This document shows, in pieces, positions 54,311 through 63,269 of a stretch of DNA of 64,000 bases. Both the position numbers and the translations under genes were made by a program. Below the pieces are notes generated by a model. That model was not told the DNA's origin. It did not search any database and worked only from the letters and a program-made list of their open reading frames with translations. The DNA comes from Rugalucina vietnamica (Eukaryota > Mollusca > Bivalvia > Lucinida > Lucinidae), in contig OZ024879.1 of the NCBI GenBank assembly GCA_964017185.1, positions 23,501,456 through 23,565,455 on the forward strand, in the 5' to 3' direction. Position 1 is the first letter of the stretch; the number at the start of each line of letters is the position of its first letter.

Positions 54311-56448
54311 CAATGTTCTTGAAAAAAATATTTTCCTCAGAAGAAAACCGAATATTAATTTGTTAAAACGTCCGAGTAGAAACACAGCAAGTTCTTATAA
54401 AAATCCTGAAAATATTCTCCTAAAGCATTCCCAATCTGTCCTGGTTTTGGCCATTTTCTGGTGTTTTCTGACTTAAAATTGCTAACTTAAAAAATATAGT
54501 ATACAAAGATTTCTATTTCTTTCAAACTAATACATTTCTTTGGCATTAATTTTTGTCAGTGTACACTTGGTGCACCCAACGACCTTGTCAGGGTGACCTT
54601 CACCTTCAAGTGACGGAAGAAAAAATGTCTCCACCATCACGTTTATTTTTTCTGAAATAAATTGTGTCTCCTTAAACCCAGAATATTATAATATTTAAAA
54701 CTGAATTTGACTTCTATTTTGAATTCAATGTTTTTGATTTTCCGTTTTCTTCAATAAAAACTATTAATATCAAGTGACTTAATTGAAAAATAAATATGTT
54801 TATTCTATTTTGTCTTGTATTTTATTGTCATCTTTGATATATTTGTCATAAGCGAAGTGGTCGTTGCTATGGCTTATTTGTAATGGCCTAGTGTCTGTTT
54901 CGGGGTCACTGTGTGAATGCACTCGCTTGGCAGATTTTGGGGAATTGAGCTCAAGCTGTTTGGTAGCACACAGGACCCTAATTTACACTGAAGCTTAACA
55001 ACCACCGTGTGAACAGTTTAAATGTCTTGGCTTACAGCCTAATCGCAGAAATAAAACTTCAAGATAGATAGTTTTGCAGTTTTCTGAATTTTAATTATTA
55101 TTTTCTAAAATATAAAAACGCGACTGATGCAGATATTTTATTTTGTCAATGTCCTAAATTGTTCCTTAAGCACTTTTCACACTGTCCTAAAATTGTCCTA
55201 AAACTCTATGCACTTTTGTTCACTTTTTGTCCTGAAGTCTATCACTATGAATTTCAAAATGTTCCTATTCTCTCGCGAAATGTCCTGGTTAAAACTCTGT
55301 ATTTTGTACTGTCCTAACGCGATGTCACAAGCATATATTTTCTCAAAATCAATAGTTCATCAAAGTTCACTGTACCCTTATTATTCAAACTGTTAATTCT
55401 GTATATTCAATTCTATTCTGTATCACTTTTCCAATTTTCTTTGCTCTGAATTAACTTTCAATTTCCTACTATTGTCCTAGTTTATCATTATATACAAGTT
55501 CTAAATAGCACATCACAATATCAAAACTGAAACCTAAGATTTTAGCAAAGATTTGGAAGTCTTTGCACAAAGCCGATAATTGTCAAATGGTTTATGCAGC
55601 GTCTACATTGCAAAATCACATGTTCCCAGTTTCGTTTCCAGATCAGAACTGAATTTCAAAAACTAAAATTTTGTGTTCCCAAAAATTTGCACCTTTTCGA
55701 TCAACCAGTAAATTGTTCCCGTAGATTCGACCAATCCTAAACATTTTTGCAAAACCCAATAAAATTCCCTGTATTAAGTCCCATCTCAAGGTGCCAAATT
55801 GTCCCTTAGAGTGAATTTAGCAAAATTGTCAAAAATACAAAACAATCTGCTCTATCCAAACAATCTCCCTTTTTGAGTGACACACTGATTTCCTATCACT
55901 TGTTTAATTGTTTAAGCATCTTTCTAGAAGCCAAGTCTGACATGAGATACCTAAGTTAAATGCCTGGAATGCTTTGTTTGTTAAGAAGTGCTAAAAGTTT
56001 CAAAGTCTCATCCCAGCTCAATCTGTCTGCCAAAAGATCTTAATTACTTATATGGTGATAATTTGTTAAACCTTCAAAGCTGTTCCATTTCCCTGTGAAC
56101 ATAATTTTACCAAACTGCCAAAATGCATTTGATGAACAGAAATCTTGAGAAATGTTAAATTCCTAAATTCAAAAATTATGAAAATGTGAAATTAACTTTT
56201 TATATTATTTCTGTTGAAAAATATCCTCTCATACCATCCATCCATTATCTATTTACATCACACATAAAAATTGAAAAACCTTTTTCACATTCTGTTCTTG
56301 AATCTATTTACTTTCTTTATATTTCTTACTTTTCTTACTTACTATGCATTTTTATGCATAAAGCAAATGTATCAACATTTTCACTGGTGACATATTTCCC
56401 TGCGGTCCATTTAGTTTGTCCCCAAACTAAACTGCTTTTTGCACTGTT
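54311..56448. other. AT-rich spacer, no gene supported
   Basis: The phrase TGTCCTAAA/TTGTCCTA recurs loosely between 54.4 and 55.9 kb without a fixed period. Frames at 54285, 55208 and 56186 have no motif. Confidence 0.4.
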
Positions 56449-56483
<35 letters not shown>

Positions 56484-56637
56484 TATTTTTCTGATTATTA
56501 TTACTATATACACAAAACACAAATACTTTGACACAATTATATAACAACTATGTACAGCTCGAGCTACATGTAATGAAATGATTTGTAAACTGAAATGCGC
56601 GTCTGCATCATAGTTCATATTTCACTTTTGTTGGAAT

Positions 56638-56668
<31 letters not shown>
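56449..56668 (+). repeat. Two poly(T) runs
   Basis: T-runs at about 56451-56482 and 56641-56668, 160 bases apart. They could be the A-tails of two minus-strand retroposed sequences, the more so as a minus-strand terminal exon candidate ends next to the second. Confidence 0.8.
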
Positions 56669-56678
56669 GAATTGTCCT

Positions 56679-56788
56679 TTATGAATAGAAGATGACTATC
56701 CCGGGAGGGTCCATTGTAGTGTCTGTCGTAGCTGTAACCTCATTGTAGGTTCTGTTTGTAGTTTTCCACGGCAAAGGTTCCTTCAGCT
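56679..56788 (-). CDS. Candidate terminal coding exon, minus strand
   Basis: An acceptor-like TTTGTTCAAATTTCAG (ending at 56789) opens a frame that reads LKEPLPWKTTNRTYNEVTAT, then TDTTMDPPGIVIFYS and TAA at 56681-56679. The composition is less AT-rich than the surroundings. The poly(T) at 56641 could be its retroposed tail or a coincidence. It may be the last exon of the gene remnant at 57.1-57.8 kb, but no shared family evidence was seen. Confidence 0.4.
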
Positions 56789-57102
56789 CTGAAATTTGAA
56801 CAAATAGATTAGAACTTGTAAAATTGCAGTCATGTGACTGCTTCATAACTTCATCTGAGTTGCTTGAAAATGGATTTCGCTATCGGACAATGCTAAGGCA
56901 TGGATGGTGTATATGATGCGCATTCATAATACACTCTTGCACTATAACCATCTGTAAACATATTGATGTAGACAGACAGAAAATGTATGCCATAACAAAC
57001 TCCAAGAAGATCTAAACTTGCTAACCTAGTATTGTTTGAATGATTACGCTCTTGTTCACTTCTCCAAAATTAAAATGTTTGGTTTGTTTCTTTATTGTTA
57101 AG

Positions 57103-57836
57103 TTAACCTTTACTTTTGCACACTGAAGTCTTATACGTATTGCTACCGTCATCATACCGAGCCCTTACTTTTACAGCCTCTATCACTTTTTCAAACATAT
57201 CCGGTCTGATACAGTCCTCTAGGTCTTTTACTGGGTGAATGCTTTTCATGGCCAGTAAGAATTTTTCAAGCTGCCGCATTTCTGATGATACATTGTTTTG
57301 CAGAATGTTCTTCTGTGTTTTTTCTGCCATATTTTCGCTGTCCAAAAAATTATCAAATCGTTTTTCACTATTTTCAACACTTTATCATCTCTCATTCGTC
57401 CAGTTACATAAGTGTAGAATGCCTGTGACACTGACTTGGCTATAGGTAGTAGCAGCTTCCTTTCTCTAACAGCACTATTTCGCTTCCACCTTGCAGTTGA
57501 GTCGGTTTGTAAATTAGAACAGTACTTTTTCATATGTTCTGCTGGTTCAATTTGTCTGTATAATCCCTTGCATGCAGGACGAGGAACAAATCTGCTGGGT
57601 TTAACCGCCTGCGTTCCCCGAGATTGACGATATTTAGGGATAAGTATTCCTTTCCCTCCCCTGTTTACTCACTGCATAGTTGTGGTTATAATCCCTTCAT
57701 TTTCTTCTTTCCTTTGATTTTTGGGAGGGCCAAGGCCTTTGCAACAGCAACTTCAGACTCACGTTGGGTTTCCGAATGCTTCCTTATATTTGTAATTAGT
57801 TTACCACTGTCACAATACAGACATGTAATGATATAA
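57103..57836 (-). pseudogene. Remnant of a multicopy zinc-finger family protein
   Basis: From 57836 down: ITCLYCDSGKLITNIRKHSE, a C2H2-like start, then VAVAKALALPKIKGKKK. A shift follows, then DYNHNYAVSK, a second shift, then GILIPKYRQSRGTQAVKPSR, FVPRPACKGLYRQIEPAEHM with KKYCSN (a second Cys/His block), LLLPIAKSVSQAF, MRDDKVLKIVKNDLI, a third shift, and MRQLEKFLLAMKSIHPVKDL, CIRPDMFEKVIEAVKV and TYKTSVCK. A donor-like AAA|GTAAAG follows near 57110. I know this layout (finger, IPKYR, LLLP, IRPDMF) from large sets of predicted bivalve and fish proteins of unknown function. At least three frameshifts make it a pseudogene. Confidence 0.5.
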
Positions 57837-58019
57837 CGCTACTATCTGAATCATTATCTAAAGAGAGTCAAATAATGATCATGTGAGCTGTATTGGATGT
57901 AAAAGAAGAGGGCAAGGGAATAGCACTTCTATTCCCAAACTTAAAACAAAACAAGTAGTCCAAAGATTTTTGTTCGTTTTGTTTTGTTGCTTTTAGTCCA
58001 TGGTAAACAGCCAGGATCA

Positions 58020-58432
58020 TGTTGGGACGGTCAGTTAACCTAACCACACTATTCCTGGGCAGGCTTATTTCCTAAGCGGTTTAAGTACTCAGTGTCATAC
58101 TTTCTCCAGTAACTTACAACTGCCCTTCTTGAATCAGCAGAAGGGGAAGATTTCATGATCAGTTTTCACGAAAGTATGCCGCCAGACCGAGAATAAAACC
58201 CTGTACCGGCAAAGTAGCCCAAAGACAACAATCACTCACCTGATACTTTTAATCTTTATGAATTTTCACAGAAGTAAGGAATTTTTGTTTTAATTGTTTT
58301 ATATACATTTCAAGATTATTTCACACATACCGAGATGAAGCAATCAAAAGTGGGACAAAAACTCGAGTACCCAGAGGTAACAAGAGCCCCGCAAGCCGCG
58401 CAATATACACCCGTAGCAGCTAAAGTAAAAAC
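58020..58432. repeat. Family A scrap and a decayed SINE
   Basis: GATCATGTTGGGACGGTCAG and TTCCTGGGCAGGCTTAT at 58015-58072 are family A. At 58300-58432 TTTCAAGATTATTTCACAC, TGGGACAAAAACTCGAG and a CCCGCAAGC stretch resemble the 17.5-kb SINE in minus orientation, strongly diverged. Confidence 0.5.
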
Positions 58433-58442
58433 GTGTGAAGAT

Positions 58443-58600
58443 GCCTCCGTGGCGCAGTAGATAAGCCACTCGCCTTGTAAACCAGGGGTCGTAAGTTCGA
58501 TCTCCAGTCTTTCGGATGAGACTTTAAACCGAGGTCCCTTCTCTTTATGGCATTAGTTGTTGCTTGGACGTAAAACCTTAACACACACAAGTACACAATG
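58443..58600 (+). mobile_element. tRNA-derived SINE, third family
   Basis: GCCTCCGTGGCGCAGTAGAT holds an A box and GTAAGTTCGATCTCC a B box 40 bases on; the anticodon region is CTTGTAA (TGT, Thr-like). The following GGATGAGACTTTAAACCGAG and GAGGTCCC blocks are a body typical of conserved-domain SINEs in invertebrates. Tail near ACACACACAAGTAC. Because a body follows and the acceptor stem is poor, this is not called a tRNA gene. Confidence 0.72.
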
Positions 58601-59082
58601 GTGGAATAACCAGCTTTAAAACTGGATTTTTGTTGGTCTTCTTATTTTTCTTAATGCCTCATTCTGGCCCCTTGTAACATTATGGTCGTGTTTTGAAAAA
58701 AAAGAACTCAAATCTACATTTGAATGTGTCACTGACAACAGCATCTTCAGAGAGAGAGTTGCCCTCAGACCTACATGAATCTACAACAGATTGAAGGACT
58801 GGTTGAAGACAAAGCTGCAGTCTTGCAATGTGTTTAGTGTGTCTGCACCATATGACCTGGCTCTTGAATCAAATGTTTTGTTTGTTATTAGCTGTTATGT
58901 CCCTGTCAACACTTCAATTCATTTTGCAGATGACGAATGCATTGTAAACATCCCATGACATGTATTTGAGATCAACAATGATTACCATAACATTTTGATT
59001 ACATTGTACTTTGAAAATTATATTTAACTGCAGATTAATAAAAGACTGATTACCCTTGGTCTAGTATAATGGGACTCCAGAT

Positions 59083-59084
<2 letters not shown>

Positions 59085-59126
<42 letters not shown>
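59085..59126 (+). repeat. (CT)n microsatellite
   Basis: About 21 uninterrupted CT units. Confidence 0.95.
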
Positions 59127-59130
<4 letters not shown>

Positions 59131-59497
59131 ATGTATGCATGAAGTTAAGCTGGGACTCCAGTTTATACTATAATGTGTGTATGTGATAAACATATAGTGA
59201 GACTCCAGTTTGTACTATCCACATTTTGTTTTATGTGTCTGCAAGAAAATTTCAAGTGTAAGCCTACATAATATCTGAGACACAAACTACAGGTACGTAT
59301 CTAAAGGAGGAAGCTAAGTTGTATACCTTTACTGATACTGTTATTAAGCACAAAGAATGCAGTTGTCCCATTACATTCCGTTGTATATAACACTTATATT
59401 CATTATAGTAAAGCTCAAAACAGTAGGCTTGCAGTAGTCATAGTGCATCTTATAGACCATTTGGCACGCTCGCTCGTAAACAGAGAGAGAAAGAGAG

Positions 59498-59500
<3 letters not shown>

Positions 59501-59545
<45 letters not shown>
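59501..59545 (+). repeat. (GT)n microsatellite
   Basis: About 22 uninterrupted GT units, preceded by a GA-rich stretch (AGAGAGAAAGAGAGAG). Confidence 0.95.
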
Positions 59546-59546
<1 letters not shown>

Positions 59547-59837
59547 TCCACCCCCAGTTTTGCTTGCATTCTTGACCATCTCATTGTGTGTCTCCCTCCC
59601 ATCCCTGACAATGTTAGTACATTTATTTTTGATCTGCTGGATTGTCCTATTCGCAACTCCGAGCGAATTCACCCCGTCCCAAATGCTTGCTGCAGAACAC
59701 GGCATCATGCTCCGCAAACAAGTCTAGTATCAACTCATTTTCTTGGAATCAATTTTTTGGCTGTTAGCCGTGTTGTTTCATTTGTGACGCTTCCAGATTT
59801 TCCGCCATTTTGACTCGAAAAGAAACAGGAAGTTCAA

Positions 59838-60035
59838 AGTACATGGGGACCAATTGCTTAACTGCAGCTTAATGCCAATTAAGTTCCAGTTAGTTAATCT
59901 GGCATTAAAATTGTTTTATGCAACGCAAAAAAGCCAGCTTAACTTACTGTCTGGTAAAATTTTAATGCCAGCTTAACTCTTAATGGCAGTTTAAGTTAAT
60001 GGGAGGATTATGCAATAGAGCCCTGTCCCCATGTT
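59838..60035. mobile_element. Palindromic MITE, about 200 bp
   Basis: The outer ends are CATGGGGAC and GTCCCCATG. The inner arms, with TCTGGCATTAAAA (59898) and TTTTAATGCCAGCTTAA (59957), are reverse complements too, so almost the whole element can fold. TTAA-containing motifs recur (CTTAACT, TTAATGCC). The target duplication is unclear. Confidence 0.75.
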
Positions 60036-60394
60036 TTAAATATAGCGGGGTAATTCGGTCAAATTGGGGTAAATGTGTACGATACCGAAGAGAAGGTAAA
60101 GTGCAAATTTGGTGCCAATTAGAACATATATCCCCTTGCAAACATAGTTTGTATGAATATACATGTTATAATGACTCCCATTTTACAGCAGTTGTAACAG
60201 TAACCAAAGTTTCTAGAATTCTAGTTATGATAATTATTTTGGGATATTGAAGCTGAAACTTGTGACACATTACATAATTTTGCATTGGAAATACCATTAA
60301 CGCGTTCAATCACACACTCTATCGACAGAGCCTGGTCTATGGAGGACAGAGTATACTTAATAAAGCGCCTGGATAATCCTGCTTAAACCACCTT

Positions 60395-60860
60395 TTGATG
60401 TGAGCTCACCAGCTATTGGCATTCTCTGGTGTCCGTCGTTGTCATCGTCGTCCAAAATGCTCAAACATCTCCTCTGCAACGGCTGGGCCAGTCAAAGCCA
60501 AAGTATGTATAGCATCCTCAGGAAGGGAGAACAAAAGTTTGTAAAAATACATAAGATGGTCGCCGGGGCTATCAAAAGTAAATTCTTTCATTTTTCCAGA
60601 ATCAGTGGACCAATTTCAGCATTACTTGGTATTTAGATTCGGGAACTCCGGTCCATCATACTTTACTTTATAAAGTCGAACTTGATCACATAGGCTTTTC
60701 AATGGAAAAAAGCGTAATCATTATCATTGGATTTTTTCCAGAACGTTTTGTAGTTTATGACCTGAAATTTGGTATATAGATACAGATATAAACAGACAAC
60801 TTTAATATCAAATTGAAGTTACATGTATTATGAGTATTCAAGGTCAAGGTCATTTCTTGT
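60395..60860 (+). repeat. Dispersed repeat family B
   Basis: GAGCTCACCAGCTATTGGC, CCGTCGTTGTCATCGTCGTCC, CATCCTCAGGAAGGG, AGATGGTCGCCG, CAGTGGACCAATTTCAGC and CAAGGTCAAGGTCATTTC follow the order seen in other copies. Confidence 0.75.
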
Positions 60861-60874
60861 CCTTAACATAATAT

Positions 60875-61125
60875 AATATAAACGTTTGATCCTTTGGAAG
60901 CAGTAAACATTCAAAGGGAGATAGAATGAACTATATTTCACGATTTCGGGTGATGAACACTCATCAGCCCTATTAAAACCGGCGAAGAAAGTCCGTTCAT
61001 TATGCTGCAATTTCGAGAATTTATACCAGATGTTTATATTAAAGACACATTCCTAAACGAGGTCAATAATTAAAACATTGCTTAGAAGTATGTTTCTAAA
61101 CGTAAGTGTTTTGAAAAACTTTGGA
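60875..61125 (+). repeat. Dispersed repeat, same family as the insert at 3857-4105
   Basis: CGTTTGATCCTTTGGAAGCAG, CATTCAAAGGGAGATAG, ATTTCGGGTGATGAACACTC and AAGTATGTTTCTAAACGTAAG match with roughly 85-90% identity. Confidence 0.75.
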
Positions 61126-61137
61126 TACCTTTACTGA

Positions 61138-61229
61138 TCCCAAAGGATCGAAAGAAAATATAAGCTGCACTATGGATGATGTACGGAGACACTTTTTAGG
61201 GCCGCCACACGGCACAACGCCAGCTGCAG
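61138..61229. repeat. Inverted repeat partner of 63699-63786
   Basis: CTGCACTATGGATGATGTAC and GCCGCCACACGGCACAACGC pair in reverse complement with 63700-63785 at about 90% identity. They flank the LINE that lies between. A weaker copy is near 14545-14585. Confidence 0.8.
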
Positions 61230-61634
61230 TAACCATTTACATTTTAAATATCATGTCTCATTTGGATGAGCATAAGCTTTTGTCAGACAGGCAATATGTA
61301 TTCAGGAAATCCCATAGCTGTGAAACTCAGTTAGCTACAGTGATAGATGATTGGGCAAAAATCTTAGAAAATCAATGTCAGTTTGATCCATTTTTCTTGT
61401 ATTTCGATAAAGCTTTTGACACTCCTCCATGCAAATGTTTTAGTTATGGAATTGGGGGGAAGACAAATAAATGAATTGATGTTTTCCTGTCCTGTACAAC
61501 CACATAGTCATAAATGATATTACCTCGGCCATTCAATCAGAAATAAGACTGTACTTATGACTGCGCTTGTAATCGTGAAATTAAGAATGCGGAGGATACA
61601 ATGAAACTTCAGAAGGATATTGATCGTTAAGGTA

Positions 61635-62574
61635 CGAGGATGATCCAATAATGATTGAGACTTTTTGAATTATTCCTATGTAAATAAACTTGGCTTATTG
61701 TGAATAATAACATTGCCCAATGTCTTGTGCACACGATACACTGGTAAAATTAACACATAGCTTCTGTTGCTTAGCAACAAGAGAATGCGAGTCAGATGTC
61801 CTTGACCACGTGGTACATATGCATATAAAATGGGTTGCCATGGCAACTGGTGATAACAATTCTCATTACGGCACAATTCTCATTATGGCACACTGTTATT
61901 TATAGCGCTTATAAGTACCTTTATTCTCTGCAAATATCATTTACATACAGCGGATAATTCAAGTAGGCTGAGCATTTTTGGCGAAAAAAGTTGGGTTTTA
62001 GCTGCGAAAAAAATCAATGATTTTGGGGGTAGGGGTGAGAAATATCTTATAACCTGAGTATACATGACACAAATTGATTTTAACCTAAACTGATCAATTA
62101 TGGTATTAATATTGTAATTTAATTTCAAAAGGGACACTTGGCCCTTTTGTTTTTTGTTGCCTAGCAACGATAGAATTTGGAAATTGCTATAAGCCAGAAT
62201 TAATAGAGGAAAATGGTTGCTAGGCAACCACGTCTCGAGCACTAGAGCAAGATTCAAATTGACCGAAGCAAACTTTTTCAGAGATGAATGTTAACACAGG
62301 TAGTACTCAATTATTATAAGATACCGTTTTTTAAATTTGTGACATAGCTTGATTTATATACACTACGTTTGTTCGAATGGGCAAATGGTGGCCATAGATA
62401 CTGCACGAGTGGTTCTTAAATAACCATAGCAACCAAAGTGGATGAGAAAATTTGATAAAACACGCTCCGTAGAGAGATCAGATGTGTATCTAGTGAACAA
62501 AAGTAGTTTTTTGAGCCAGTCAATAAGGTTTATAAAACAAGAGAAAAGTCTCAATCATTATTGGATCATCCTCG
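61635..62574 (-). mobile_element. Mariner-type non-autonomous element with X-box-like motifs
   Basis: Perfect 29-base terminal inverted repeats (each beginning CGAGGATGATCCAATAATGA from its own end) are flanked by TA on both sides (61633-61634, 62575-62576). On the minus strand a short frame near 62400-62363 reads MATICPFEQT then stop, which may be the first codons of a lost transposase. The rest has no coding potential. It carries RFX-like palindromes at 61766, 61834, 62156 and 62216. It is inserted in the fourth LINE and so is younger. Confidence 0.85.
61766..62433. promoter_or_regulatory. Cluster of RFX X-box-like palindromes
   Basis: GTTGCTTAGCAAC (61766-61778), GTTGCCATGGCAAC (61834-61847), GTTGCCTAGCAAC (62156-62168), GTTGCTAGGCAAC (62216-62228) and a weaker AACCATAGCAAC (62422-62433). 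The consensus for RFX proteins is GTNRCC, 0-3 bases, RGYAAC; the second and third fit fully. Function here is unproven. Confidence 0.7.
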
Positions 62575-63269
62575 TAGTCGGGCCCGGAAATGGGGTGTGA
62601 GTTTCAAATCCGTCATGATGCAGCTGACGAACAAATGGACTAGTAAAATTCCGGCTTCTTACAAACTTGAGGGTACAGTGTTGGAAAATATTGAAAGTAT
62701 CAAATATCTCGAGGTAACAATAAACAAGGATTGAAATGGAATACTCATATCAGCAATGTGTGCAGAAAGGTCACTAGGATCTTTTTTAGACAAAATCTGT
62801 TTTCTTGCCCCCAAGATGTGAGAGAAGCTGCTTATAAAGATCCGGTGAGACCTATTCTTGAGTATGGTAGCTCGGTTTGTGACCCTCGTTATGAAGGTCT
62901 GGTGGATGAATTGGAGAAAATGCAAAAGCGTGCAGCTAGATTTGTAAGTAGGAATATACATATGAAAAAGGTAGTATGATTTAAAATCTACAATGGTAAT
63001 CTCAGCAGAAAAGAAGGAAGGATAATAGAACTATATTGCTTTACAAAGGTCTAAAAAGGAGAGCAAAAAATACCCACGGATGACCTTTTCCCCACAAATA
63101 GGCGTTGTAGGAATCAACACTCCTTGGCATTTCAGATACCTTCAGCAAGTACAAATGCCTATTTACATAGTTTCTATTAGAGATTGGAATTACCTCTCTG
63201 ATTCTCTGATCTCCTCTGCTGAAATATCGGATGATTGTGTGTCTAAATTTACTTTTCAGAGCTCGGGAC

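Larger units (their letters stand above)
58601..59837. other. Spacer with two microsatellites, no gene supported
   Basis: Frames near 59415-59813 are caused by the (GT)n run. Direct repeats GGGACTCCAG at 59071, 59153 and GAGACTCCAG at 59200 suggest an old short repeat. Confidence 0.45.
61220..63265 (+). mobile_element. Non-LTR retrotransposon (CR1/Jockey-like RT), split by a mariner-type element
   Basis: LINE blocks at about 61230-61632 and 62580-63265 are parts of one RT-bearing ORF in the right order. Between motif C and the downstream region lies the 940-bp element. The endonuclease and 5' end are missing. Confidence 0.82.
61230..63265 (+). pseudogene. RT and C-terminal region of the fourth LINE
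   Basis: Blocks: HLDEHKLLSDRQYVFRKSHS and CETQLATVIDDWAKIL, motif A FFLYFDKAFDTPP (the first catalytic Asp of FxLDFxKAFD is Tyr), SYGIGGK, a deletion that removes the GVPQG block, a scrambled motif C (DCACNREI), and MKLQKDIDR. After the insertion: KWNTHISNVCRKVTR, CPQDVREAAYKDPVRPILEY with GSSVCDP, ELEKMQKRAARFVS, PTDDLFP in another frame, RDWNYLSDSLISSAE. Several stops and shifts. An inactive copy. Confidence 0.82.

Noticed and set aside
56335-56618. Lys-rich or Phe-rich frames near 56.4 kb
   Set aside because: Produced by translating the poly(T) run.
58443-58520. Possible Thr tRNA gene
   Set aside because: Acceptor arms do not pair and a SINE body follows directly.
59415-59727. Frames with VCVC/THTH repeats
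   Set aside because: Produced by the (GT)n microsatellite.
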